From Gnetum montanum (Eukaryota; Streptophyta; Gnetopsida; Gnetales; Gnetaceae): a DNA stretch of 64,000 nucleotides. The notes beneath the pieces are model-generated. The model did not search any database, was not told the origin of the DNA, and saw only the letters and a list, made by a program, of their open reading frames with translations. Within the stretch, counting starts at the first letter, position 1. Every line of letters begins with the position of its first letter. This document shows positions 46,049-57,150 of the stretch, piece after piece. The stretch covers positions 236,921 to 300,920 of the forward strand of contig MNCI01027315.1 of the NCBI GenBank assembly GCA_015680685.1, in the 5' to 3' direction. Both the position numbers and the translations under genes were made by a program.

Positions 46049-47320
46049 TTCATCACCTAACCTCACAAGAAAACCACAAATTATGTAATACCTAACTTAT
46101 GTCCATAAAAAATCTTCAATTCAATATAATCTTTGATAAATCAACAATTATGAGACTAGAAGGGACAAATTTTTAATTGAATGTGAACATAGCTTACCAT
46201 CCATGAACTAGGAATAGTAGGGGAAAGTTAAAGAAACAATGGGTTTGAATCATAAACTTGATTAGCCTAGTCAATACAATTAAAAACCAAGTATAGAAAT
46301 GGATTATCTAGTGATGTAAAATCAAATCTAAGTACGGAAAAGTGAATAGAAGAAACAAAAATTGATAAAAATAGAGAACCTTAATATATAGGAAATCGTC
46401 TTAGTTCCCTTCTTGAATAATAAAATGCTTGATCAAAGAAATAGAAAGTTTTTACCTCCTATGGAGGGCCAAAGCTACAAGTGTTGGTGAAAAATGCAAG
46501 GGAAACAACACTAATAATAAAAGCTGAGTTTATGAGCAAAATGGAGGTTTTAGTAGTAGAATTGAACCTTTGGATGATGAATATGTATGTGGAGAAGTCT
46601 TAGGAGTGGTTCAAAATCAATTTGGAGCCAAAACAGAGGTTTTTTGACTAGCTTTCTAACAAGTGATGCTAGAGCGAAAAAAATTCCAACTTTGGAACTA
46701 GTGACATTAATGCTAAAAAATTCTAACTATGGGATAGTGATGCAAGAGCTACCAAACTGATGCTAATGCTAGATTTAGATTGTGGACTATTAGACAAACT
46801 TGTGGTGGCCATAAAGCATGTGGGGGCTACTAGAAGTGTAGATGCTCATACTCTTGGTCTTTCCAAATTCAAAAAATCGCTCTAGTTCTGAAGAATTAGC
46901 CTTAAATTTGGGGTTTGATCCCATATTTATAGGCTTAGGGTTTTCAAATTTGACCTTGGAATTAAGTGAAGTTAACCTAAATTTTTTTTTGGCAACTTTA
47001 ACTATGGTGTAGGTGATGCAACAAGTGATGTTGGTGTCAACGTCAACTAGGAGATTGAAAAATTTTCAACATCCTCCCAAACTATAATCCCAAGTCTTTG
47101 GGATGCCAAAGTTGATAGAGAAATGTGTTGTAATGATGTTTATAGGATATCAAAGAGCTCATGAACATGATGAATGCTACTTAATGCTAATCTTGATGAT
47201 TTTTCTTGATACTTATGTTACCTTGGGTGATGCTAACATTGACACTGATGTTAGTGTTAGTATCACTTGAAAGACTTGCAAAAATTTCCAGCCTTGGCCC
47301 TTAAAACTACCTTTGTAAAG
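46049..47320. repeat. Unclassified repeat, copy B
   Basis: Matches 7720-8950 in the same orientation, including the AATAATAAAATGCTTGATCA block and the GATGTTAGTGTTAGTATCAC phrase near 47240. It ends abruptly at about 47320, where sequence matching about 14150 follows. A 5.2-kb segment present in copy A is therefore absent. Confidence 0.85.
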
Positions 47321-47329
47321 TGCAAGAAA

Positions 47330-49932
47330 ATGGCATAGAGCCTTCTATGCAATTGAGATCATATCAAACCTTGCTATGTTATACTTCAAATTGTAATTTT
47401 TTTTGCTTTTAGAGTGTTCATGCTAAGTATTCAAACCTTGTTTATTCTAATTCTGAAAAATTTCGTGTGAAATAGTGCATGAATTAGGATTCTTCCTGTA
47501 TTGTGAAATTTTGCAGAATATATTAATAATAAATAGTTCTATTTTTTATCCTAAATTCATTTATTGTTGTGTAATTATAAAATAATTAATTAAATTAATC
47601 ATGCATAACTCTAGTTTTTGGTGTTCTTCTCAATTCACTTTAAAACTTTAAATTTTTATAATTTGCATACAAGGTATTTGCTAAAATGGTTCATGGCAGT
47701 AGAGGTCATGGACAATCACAAAGTGTATGTAAGAGAAAGCATAATGTAAAATTGCCAACTCTATAGTCTTTAGAACATGAAGTAATGAGACAATGTTACC
47801 ATTATCACCATCAACATTACAACTAAAAATTCATAGTGGTACTTTCCATGGTGAAGCTTCATCTTTCATAGTAAGGAAAAATGTTAAAAAGATCAAAGTT
47901 CATCTAGCAATGATAACTCATTATGAAGTTGTGGTGAATAAGTTGTAGAGCTTTGATTTTCTATTATCAAAGGAGAAATATGCAAGATATTTAACACCAA
48001 GAGTTAGTATATAACATCATCACTTTGATTTAAATCTAGCGACGTAGCTAGTGAATAATGGATTTGTTATGGATTTGAAAAAGTTAGGGTTAACATAGTT
48101 CATAGAGTTCATGGTGTTAAAGGATTAGTCATTAGTTGAAAATTTTATTTGTATTTATAATAATGGTTGGTTTATGTTTCAATCAAGAAATACTTGGTAG
48201 TTCTCCAGAATTCAAAAGACATTTCTACATTTTTGTTTTTAGACAGTGAAAATAGATTTTGCATTTAAATAAGTCATGTTTTCAAGGCATTAGCTTATTG
48301 AATGTTTTACAAGTAAGGAGGATTGGGGAAGGCTTTTACAATCATCACTACCTAAATTTTAATTGTATAGTTAAAGATACCATATTCTAGCTTTGTAGAA
48401 ATCATTTCCTATCGCATATGTGTTAAAGACAAGAAGAATATCTCTTAATGGCCTCTACTGAATCTGCTCTCTACCACGGTAAAGGAGTGGTTGAGGAAGA
48501 TAGCTAAGTGGATTAGTTATCAATATTAAAAAAGAAATTAAAGGCTTAGGAACTTAGCTATTACCATTTCTCATCCCTACATTTTTCATATGGTTACCTT
48601 CTTTCTAGTTTTTAAAAGTGTTTATGAACTCTACGTTATTACAAGTCACTGTGATATTGAAAGATAACAAGAAATAATTTTTATCAAAATTATTTATCAA
48701 ATTTTTTGCAAAATAAGAGTAGACAGTCATGGAGGTACCTCCATTGTAGCAAGAAGGAGTTCAAATAGAGGTTGGGTATGTGCCATAATGAGATTATTTG
48801 TTATCATCCATGATGAATTTAATTTTGTACCATTGCAAGTTTGATTATAAGATTCCTCAGTATGAGTCACCCATAAACTTATTTAAACCTTTAGCGGAGA
48901 AGAGCCCTATGAAAGAAACTTTATATAATGAGGTCGCATGGAAATATATTAAAGTAGTGGATTAAGATAATTATTTAGCAACCATGCAAGGCATGATCAT
49001 AAATAATATTACCCAATTGACCAAATCCTTATCCATTGAAGTGAGTAACGATTTACTTTATGATTTAATGATCTTGGATTACATAATAATAGGATACTAC
49101 TTTAAGACTAGGGTTTTTTGAACAATGCTAAATAATAATAAATAGGTCTTTAATAACACTCTGGCATAAATAAGTTCTTAAATAAATATTTGAGAAAGAC
49201 AAATGAAGATAAAGAAACATATGCTAAAGCCTTTAATAAATATAAATAGGAGGTAAATGAAGTCCTAAAATTAGCAAAGAAATAAGCTAAAGAGTTGGAA
49301 GAGCTCAATTAAGAAATAATCATTGTAGGATCCAACATTGATCCTAAGCTAGTAAATAGAGTTTTTAAATTAATGGTAAAGGTGATGGAGTTTGAAACTG
49401 AGAAATTTGCATCCAAAAAAGAAAAAATCCACGCTTCCATAGGATCTATAATGTGTGCAAAAGAAAAAAAATTTTAATTATGCATAACTCTAGTCTGAGA
49501 GAGGATTTCAATGAGGAAAGGGAAAGTTTAAATGCCATGTGAAGAAGCTACAATATTAAGCAATAATTGAGGAGTTCATTGCCCACTATAAAGAATTGGT
49601 AATGTCATTTGCATTGTTGGATCATGAATTACCAATTATTCTCACTATGGGTCTACTGTCATCATAGGTTGTACAATGAAGTAAAAGAAAAGTTCTTTAA
49701 GAAGTCCAATTTAGATTAAAAATCCTTAAGTCCTTGTTCTAGTGTCACCATCATTGTCAAGTGAATTATTACCATCTAAATCTACAATGAAAGATATAAC
49801 TCCCAAGCCAAGGAAGAGTCATCAACTAGTGTTTTTAACAATTTGTTGAATTCCAGTATAAACTCTTTTACTAAATGAGGATGCTTTAAAACTCTCTTGC
49901 TATTGTATTATTATGTTTAATACTTTTGCAGT
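47330..49932 (+). mobile_element. Element 5 interior, copy B
   Basis: Collinear with 14150-16150 and 29193-29540, so it shows the empty site for element 1. LTR1 and the primer site are missing. It contains a segment near 47520-47750 with no counterpart in copy A. The protein frame is more decayed than in copy A. Ends at the target GCAGT (49928-49932). Confidence 0.75.
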
Positions 49933-50837
49933 TGATGAAGTTTTAGTTGGTCGTTGCGTCTACTAGGCCATGTATATGGGACCCTGTATACGAGGCCATA
50001 TCAACGCAGGCCCGTAGACACATCCTTCCATGCATCGACGTGGCCCCATTTACATGACACCTTTTTTAGCCTATAAATAAGAGGGCCTTTCGCCTCATTA
50101 AGGTACCTTTTTGTCAGTTGTAGTGAAGCTCTTGCAGTTTGTTCCCACAGGAGATAGAATACTTTCCAAGTGCCCGCAGTAGGTGTAAGAAAAGTGACTG
50201 GCTCTTTATTCGAATGTTGATGTATCTGAGCCCATTGGCATGACAGCAATAAAGACGAACTTTTCAAGCATTCCTTGCAGCATTTGGACTTAGCCATTTT
50301 ATGCATTCAATAGTTTAATATGTTTATGCTTTGATAATTACTTAAGTTTCTATTATTGTTATCTTAATCGCTATCGTTCATTCGTAGTTCGTAAAGTCCA
50401 TAAGTATGACCATCTCGAACATATACCCAACACTTGGTAAACCCAGTGACACTTAACGTCTAGTAATCCAGTAGTGGTTAGGGGATGCTCAGAACATGAT
50501 CAGAAGATGGGGATCAGATACTTATGCTAGGAATAGCTAGAATACAAGTTAGGATAATTATAGATTAGACAATAGTTTATTCCTTACTTTTCATACCTTA
50601 ATTAGCCACCAAAAGATAAGTAAAAAGCTATAAAAATTAGTTGCCTCAATCTTACTTAACAATCGCACTAGAACGTCACAAGTGACATTGGGAAGACAAT
50701 GACTGTTCTAACCCAAGGTTTTGCTAAGTTAGGGTTTGGTGTATGTTAAGTGCTTATAGTCTATGGAATTTGACTAAGTCATGTGTGAACGCCCGTGATT
50801 CATATGGTTGGGCGTAGGGGTACCTAGCCACTCATCA
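49933..50837 (+). repeat. Element 2 5' LTR
   Basis: 905 bp, TGATGAAGTTTTAG...CTCATCA. U3 contains GTATATGG, TGTATACGAGG and CATCGACGTGGCCCC blocks, the TATA box CTATAAATAA (50071-50080) and AATAAA (50248-50253). The predicted transcript start is near 50100, so R would span about 150 bp. Confidence 0.94.
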
Positions 50838-50859
50838 TTGGCACCGTTGCCGGGGACTG
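50838..50859 (+). promoter_or_regulatory. Element 2 primer-binding site (tRNA-Asp type)
   Basis: TTGGCACCGTTGCCGGGGAC starts right after the LTR and has one change from the tRNA-Asp-type site. Confidence 0.92.
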
Positions 50860-50982
50860 TTAGTCTTACATGCATCATCTAACCTTAGTAAAATTATCAT
50901 TCACGTCGTTGGAATGGACCCAGGATAGTAACACTTACGCATGCTAGGCGGATTAAAGTAAATAGTAATGTACATCAATCAC

Positions 50983-53330
50983 ATGGACCATCTAACATCC
51001 AACATGTCTTCTCACAGGAGAGAGGTATCGAACCCACCGATGCCACAAGAATGTCAGGTGGTATTCAAGCATCTTGATGAATATGTCCCTGACTTCACAT
51101 TCATCCTACATCAAGATGATCATCTGCGATGGCGAGACATGGAGGGCAACATCATACTATCGCCCGACGGATCGGCTCCTGTAATACTATTTCACAATCT
51201 TGGTAGACTAGGCATTCAGGACCATGGAGTGAAGTATGTCATGGAGGACCATTACTATCAGGACTATCATCCCACTGAGGCTCAACGAGCATGAGACCAG
51301 CAGCAGGTGGAAAGATATGAACACCTAAAGGGGAAACAATTCAATAACCCCTTATTTTCACAAGGGTTGCAGGACGATGGGGATCCCATCTTTCATGATA
51401 CCCATTCGACCAAACTTCCCCTGGGGTAGCAGATCCTCCAGTCCATCATTGAGAACAAGCCTCTAAGTGACCAAGATCTTCAAGGGGATGGAGGGTTACA
51501 TAGCAAGGCAAGGCAGGATGATCAAGGCCACAATCAGGGTAGAGGAGGATATTGACACCGGAGCAATGGAGATACCTCTCCTTCTTCTCCATCCTCTCAC
51601 TCTCCTATACCTTCATCTAGCTCAGGCTCTGATCATAACTGGGGTAGAAAGGAGAAAAAGGACGATGGTAAAAAGGTTTGGAAGGGACAACGTGAGAAAA
51701 CACATGACCACTCATGCGATGCTCGCCAACGTGAAAGGAGGGGTAGCCAGAATCGTCACAGACATCATGATCCTCTACAAGACTATGATTCAGATGAGTC
51801 ATTGTTGGCTACTCGAAGCATGCTCTAGATTATTGTGGTAGTTTAGATCCCTAGTAGGCACGTAAAGAATAGCCAGATCAAGCATGTCGATATGAACAAC
51901 ATCCTCAAATTTGAAGGGGGATACAACTGTGATCCACAGACTCACCTGTAGGCATTTCATGATGCATGCACCCTGCAGAACATTGACAATGATTGGCAAA
52001 AGCTGAAGCTATTCCCTTGCACACTCTTCAAGGAAGCTAAAAAATAGTACTAGTCTTTAGAACTGACATCAATCAGAAGATGGAGTACGATGCTTGAGAT
52101 TTTCAATGACAAGTATCAAACGTACTCCATAGTGGCAAACCTGAGACATTAGATCCAAGGGTGGAAGCAAGGTAATCATGAGCCCTTGGATGCAGCCATG
52201 AGCAGATACTATTCACTACTAAATTGATGCCCTAGTCATGGCTACTCTCAGCGGGCATAGGTTCGCCACATCATTGATGGGCTCCATTTTGAAACGCGAA
52301 AGTCCCTTGGTATGTACGCCCAGGAACAACTGTCGAAAATAAGGGCATATCAACTGCACCTCATTGAATAGGTGGCCAAGGAGGAAGGGGGACTTAGGAA
52401 GAAGGAGAGTGTAGAAGAATTTAATCAGGATCCCTCCATTAGAAAGAAGGAGGTCCGATTCTATGACGAGGAGGATGAATCACCACTGGAAGCAGCGGTG
52501 AACCAAAAGACCTTATCGTTATAAAATATTGCATCTGAAATATCAGCAAAGGTTGATAAGATGTGGTACTCTTTGGATGAAAAATTCCAAAGTGTGCTAA
52601 AAAGTGCAAAAGAATCTAGAGAACAAGGTAATGATCATGATCGACATAGGAAGAAGGAAGTTGAACGTGCCCAACATAAGGGTAAGGGCAAAGTTGCTGT
52701 ACTAGAGTAGGTTGCAGACTCTGACACTGAGGAGGATGATGAATGTGGCATATGCCAATATGAATATCCTAAGGGATGTTGTCCTGTGGTGTCACATCTT
52801 CAAGAGTCTGGGGTGTACACATTGAATCCTCACTTGGCACAACAGAAAACACCCCGAAGATTGCCTTACCCACAAGGCAATCCCAGGTACTTCCACCAGC
52901 AACAACAAGGATATTATCCAAGTGGAATGCCACCATAGCCTTATGAATACTTCCAGTAGTGACAGCACCCACAACTTTTGGGATGCCACCTCCAAGGTAG
53001 CAGTACTTTTACAAACAACTAGATCCCTATGGGTACTACGTTCAGCAACTAGTCTCTCCATGGGACTCTTCCAGTCATGCAGCCTTTCCAAGTTATTACC
53101 ACCCCTTAGAGTATTTTTGACCTCAATCTCTTCTATCCTCCATCACCTTCTCCTACCACTCCTCCACAACATTCCACTCAACTGCCACTTGCTCCACCGA
53201 TGCACGGAGAAATACTGCCACAGCCACAGCAATGAAATGCTACAAGGGCTATCAACCTACAACTGACACCTTAGCCGAGTGGATCAAAACTCAAACCATG
53301 AAAACATCCTTTCTTCTGGCCTAATAATTT
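50983..53330 (+). pseudogene. Element 2 gag
   Basis: Starts MDHLTSNMSSHRREV. An upstream in-frame ATG at 50968 exists, but the start at 50983 is shared with element 1. HLDEYVPDFTFILHQDDHLR follows. A stop at 51292 and several frame changes break the core (about 51850-52380). The knuckle near 52744 reads CGICQYEYPKGC, with the His replaced by Tyr. The Gln/Pro-rich tail continues to about 53330. Confidence 0.88.
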
Positions 53331-53449
53331 GAACATACTCTCACATACACCTGTGGCCAATGCCTCTAAACCTCAAAGCGCCTCCACCATTACACTACCC
53401 AAGCAGCTTTCAAGCCAACCACCCTCCAACATCTAGATGGTCATGCTCA

Positions 53450-53940
53450 CACATGCCATGACCGACTGGATCAAGGTAGGTCATCTTCCTAAAAAATGAC
53501 TGATCTAAGAAGCCCCCTCATCTATCTTCAGGTGGCAAGGAATGAGCCATGCAAAGCTCTTTTGGACTCAGGGTCAGGAGTCAATTTGATCTCTCATGAC
53601 ATGTACAAGAACTGGAACTTTCCCCCGCTAAAGAAGAGCAACATTCAGCTCGAGTGAGCGAACCAGTCCATCACTATTCCCTTGGGATTGGCAGAGAACC
53701 TAGTGACCACCATTTGTGGGTGGTCCTATCTTGCTGATTTCTTGGTCATCCATGTGGAGAATTGCAAGGGGAACTTCCCAATCATCATGGGAAGAACCTG
53801 GCTGAGCACGGTGGATGCACGACTAGGACTTCAAGATCTATCCCTTGAAATTTCAAAGGAAAATCCTTTCGGGAAGATCGAGAAGAAGTGCATTCCATGC
53901 AGTGCGTACAGTGACTCAGGGTGCAACTGTGTGTAGCAAT
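53450..53940 (+). pseudogene. Element 2 aspartic protease
   Basis: Reads LLDSGSGVNLISHDMYKN (DSG active site), then a stop in the LEADQS-equivalent position, then GNFPIIMGRTWLSTVDARLG to about 53936. Element 1 has DLG at the same place. Confidence 0.87.
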
Positions 53941-54049
53941 TATGGTCCACTAAGTGAATATCCATTCAAGCATGTAGTCGATGTACCGAGGAATCACCTA
54001 TTCAATAGTGCCTGTACACAGCAACCACTAACCAAGAGGGCACCCAGTG

Positions 54050-55690
54050 GCTAACATCTGATCCTGCTAGTAGTGCATTGTGCATGGAACCGTCCAAGGG
54101 GCTTGTGCAAGCCTATGTAGAAAGCATGGATGAAATGGAAGAGGTTCATCAACAGGTCTCTACTATTGATGACCATGATGATTGGGGGAAGCTGCAAATC
54201 CCTAAAAGCTTCAAAAAAGAGCCCCTGGAGCTCAAGTCTTTACCGGCTCACTTGGAATATGCATTTTTGCAAAATGGCAAGCCAGTAATTATCAATGCCA
54301 CCCTTGCTCCTAAATAGAAAATGAAGTTGTTGAAGGTGGTGAACAAATGGGATGCTACGTTTGCATGGTCATATCCTGAGCTAACTGGAGTTGATCCTAG
54401 GGTCTACCAGCATTGGATCTATATTGACCCTTCCATGAAGCCACGATGATAGCCACAAAGACAATTGAACCCCAAACTAAAGTAGGTCGTCAAAGATGAA
54501 ATTGAACAATTGCTAAAGGTGGGGTTCATCTATTCTATTGCCGATAGTGAATGGGTTATCCCACTCATTATTGTGCCAAAGAAAGGTGGCAAATGGAGGG
54601 TCTATATTGATTTCCGGTTGCTCAACATGGCTCCTTGAAGGACCACTTCCTACTCCCATTTTTGGACCAAGTGTTGGACACCATCGCAGGGCACCACTAG
54701 TATAGTTTTTTGGATGGTTATAGTGGCTATAACCAGATCCAAATTGCACTAGAGTACCAGGCCAAAACAACTTTCACAAGTCCCTAGGGGACTTTTGCAT
54801 ACAAGAAGATGCCTTTTGGCCTGTGTAATGCACCTTCCACATTCCAACGCCTCGTCCTCAACATCTTCTAGCAATAGATTGGCAATGGGGTAGAAGTCTT
54901 CATGGATGACTTCTCTACCTATGGGGCCACATTCGAGCAAGCCTTGGACCATCTTGAGTAGGTTTTGAAATGGTGTGTAGACACTAATCTATGACTCAAT
55001 TGGCAGAAAAGCCATTTGATGGTCCAAGAAGGCATTGTGCTAGGGCATCGCATCTCATAAAGAGGGACTAGTGTGGATCCTGAAAAGATCAAGATCATCC
55101 AAGGAATCACCCACCAACCAAGCACCGTAAAAGATGTTTGGTCATTCCTTGGCCACACTAGTTACTACCAGCGATTCATTGAAAACTTCTCAAAGATTGC
55201 CAAGCCATTGGTAGAACTTACAAAGAAGGATGCTCTTTTCATCTGAACCAAGGAATGCGAATCTGCATTCCAATTGCTTAAAAAAAAACTCGTAGAAACT
55301 CCAGTTCTATGGGCACCTAATTGCTCTAGGCCCTTCCACATCATGATGGATGCATCTAATTATGCATTGGGTGTAGTGCTTACATACTGTGATGATCAAA
55401 AATGTCCATACTATATCCACTATGCAAGCCATAGCATTGTGGGTGCTCAGCTTAACTACACCACCACTGAAAAGGAGTTGATGGAGATGGTGTTCACCTT
55501 GGATAAATTTCGACACTATGTGCTTGGATACAAGGTGTTTGTGTATACTGACCACAATGCTATTCAATTCTTGATAAACAAACCAATAGTGAGCCCTCGC
55601 ATCATCCAATGGCTGGTGATTCTTCAGGAGTTTGATCTCACCATGGTGGACCGAAAGGAGATTGAGAATGTGGTGGCTGACCACTTGTCT
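54050..55690 (+). pseudogene. Element 2 reverse transcriptase and RNase H
   Basis: A linker with HLEYAFLQNGKPVIINATLA (54240-54310) precedes the RT: PLIIVPKKGGKWRVYIDF (about 54560-54615), a small deletion at the DHF(P)LP box, DGYSGYNQIQI, KKMPFGLCNAP and the intact catalytic box VFMDDFSTYG (about 54895-54925). RNase H has MDASNYALGVVLTY (55340-55385), TTEKELMEMVFTLDKFRHYV and YTDHNAIQFLINKPIVSPRI, ending near ENVVADHLS (55690). Stops occur at many former Gln or Trp codons. Confidence 0.93.
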
Positions 55691-56696
55691 TAGTTACGAT
55701 GGGATGACACAGAAGAAGAGGAGCCCCTCTTCAACCAATTCCCAGATGAACTCCTCTTCGTAGGTGTAGTCAACCTACAAGTTCCCAAGGAATCCCCTTG
55801 GTTCAACTGCATCCTCACCTACCTCACAACTCAGGAGTTCCCAATGGAGTAGAACCATAGGCAGAAACAATAGTTTCTCCATAAGGCCAAGCGTTTCATG
55901 GAAATCAACAGTCACCTTTACAAGGTGTGCGTAGATGGCCTAGTTCGATGGTGTGTCCCTGATGATGATACACTACGCATCCTCCAAGATGCTCACGAGG
56001 GTCCTTGTGAGGGCCACTATGCTAGACGTTGCATAGCCATTAAGATCCTACTTGTAGGGTATTACTAGCCCACAATTTTCAAGGATGCACAATGGTTCGC
56101 CCGTTCCTCGAACGATGCCAAAAAGATGGTGGGATGATGGCACGGTTGGAGGGACCTCAACAGTGGATCCAGCCACCAGAACCCTTCGACATCTGGGGCA
56201 TCGACTTCATGGGGTCCATCACTCCCCTATCAAATGAAAAGGCATACATCATCGTAGCTATGGACTGCTGTACAAAGTGGGTAGAAGTGGCAGCCATCAT
56301 CGACTGTTCTTCCAACACCGCTACACGATTTGTCCAACAACAAATCATCAACAGGTTTGGAGTGCCACATGCACTCATTTATGATAATGGGACTTATTTC
56401 ACGAGTGTCACTTTTTGAAAACTCATGCAACACTTGGGGGTTACCCATAAATTTACAACACCCTATCACCCCCAAGCCAATGGGCAGGCCAAAGTCACCA
56501 ATAGGGAGATCACCAAGATCCTTACCTGAACCATCAGCAAATACAGGAGGGATTGGAGTACCAAACTTAATGATGCCCTATGGGCCTATCGCTCCACTTG
56601 GAAACTTTATGTAGGGTACTCTTCCTATGAGTTAGTGTACGGAAAGTTACCAACACTTCCAATTTAGGCCGAACTCCACATACTATCCACCACGGC
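55690..56696 (+). pseudogene. Element 2 integrase, C-terminus deleted
   Basis: The H2C2 region lies near 55970-56130 (LQDAHEGPCEGHYARR; the first His is changed to Gln/Leu context and the finger is broken). The core has [16 protein letters not shown] (first Asp) and ALIYDNGTYFTSV (second Asp); the Glu segment follows a frame change near 56420-56480. Sequence stops matching element 1 at about 56696, where it jumps to the internal promoter region. Confidence 0.88.
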
Positions 56697-56730
56697 CCTG
56701 TCGACGTAGCCCCCAACCCCTATATATATG
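56690..56730 (+). promoter_or_regulatory. Putative internal promoter of element 2 third ORF
   Basis: GGCCCTGTCGACGTAGCCCC then CCCAACCCCTATATATATGG (TATA at 56721-56729), 430 bp upstream of ATG 57151. The TATA part and the spacing match element 1. Most upstream palindromes were lost with the 2-kb deletion. Confidence 0.6.
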
Positions 56731-57136
56731 GCCATTGTACTTTCATTTTTCATCATTTGAAGCTCAAATTTGGGGGAGAGTTTTCCATTTTTTCTCCCTA
56801 ACTCTTCCCTACACACCTACGTTCTATCGTGCTTTCGCATCCACCGATCCTTGCCCTTTTAAGCAACTGGAGGAATGCTCTTAGTCGTGGGGGGTGAAGC
56901 CTATGTGTAATTAATTAATTAATTGATTAGTTAATTAAGACTTCACACCTCTAAGGGACGAAACGAAAACAACGGTTTAGATCGCAACTTATCCTTTGTT
57001 GTTTTTCGGTTCTAATCCATGAATTAACGCTTCAAGAGACTTAAAGAAATGCCTGTGCCAACAACATAACTTAGTCGAACTGAGAAGGTGTATAAGGACC
57101 ATCTTGAGCTACTTATGCACAATCTCATGGGTGGTT

Positions 57137-57150
57137 ATGTTTGATTGTAG
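57137..57150 (+). promoter_or_regulatory. Splice-acceptor-like sequence at third-ORF start
   Basis: TTATGTTTGATTGTAG lies directly before ATG 57151; element 1 has TTATGTTTGTTTGCAG in the same place and the 42349 fragment has GTGTGATTGCAG. A T-rich tract ending in AG at a conserved position suggests the ORF is read from a spliced RNA. Inference only. Confidence 0.5.
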
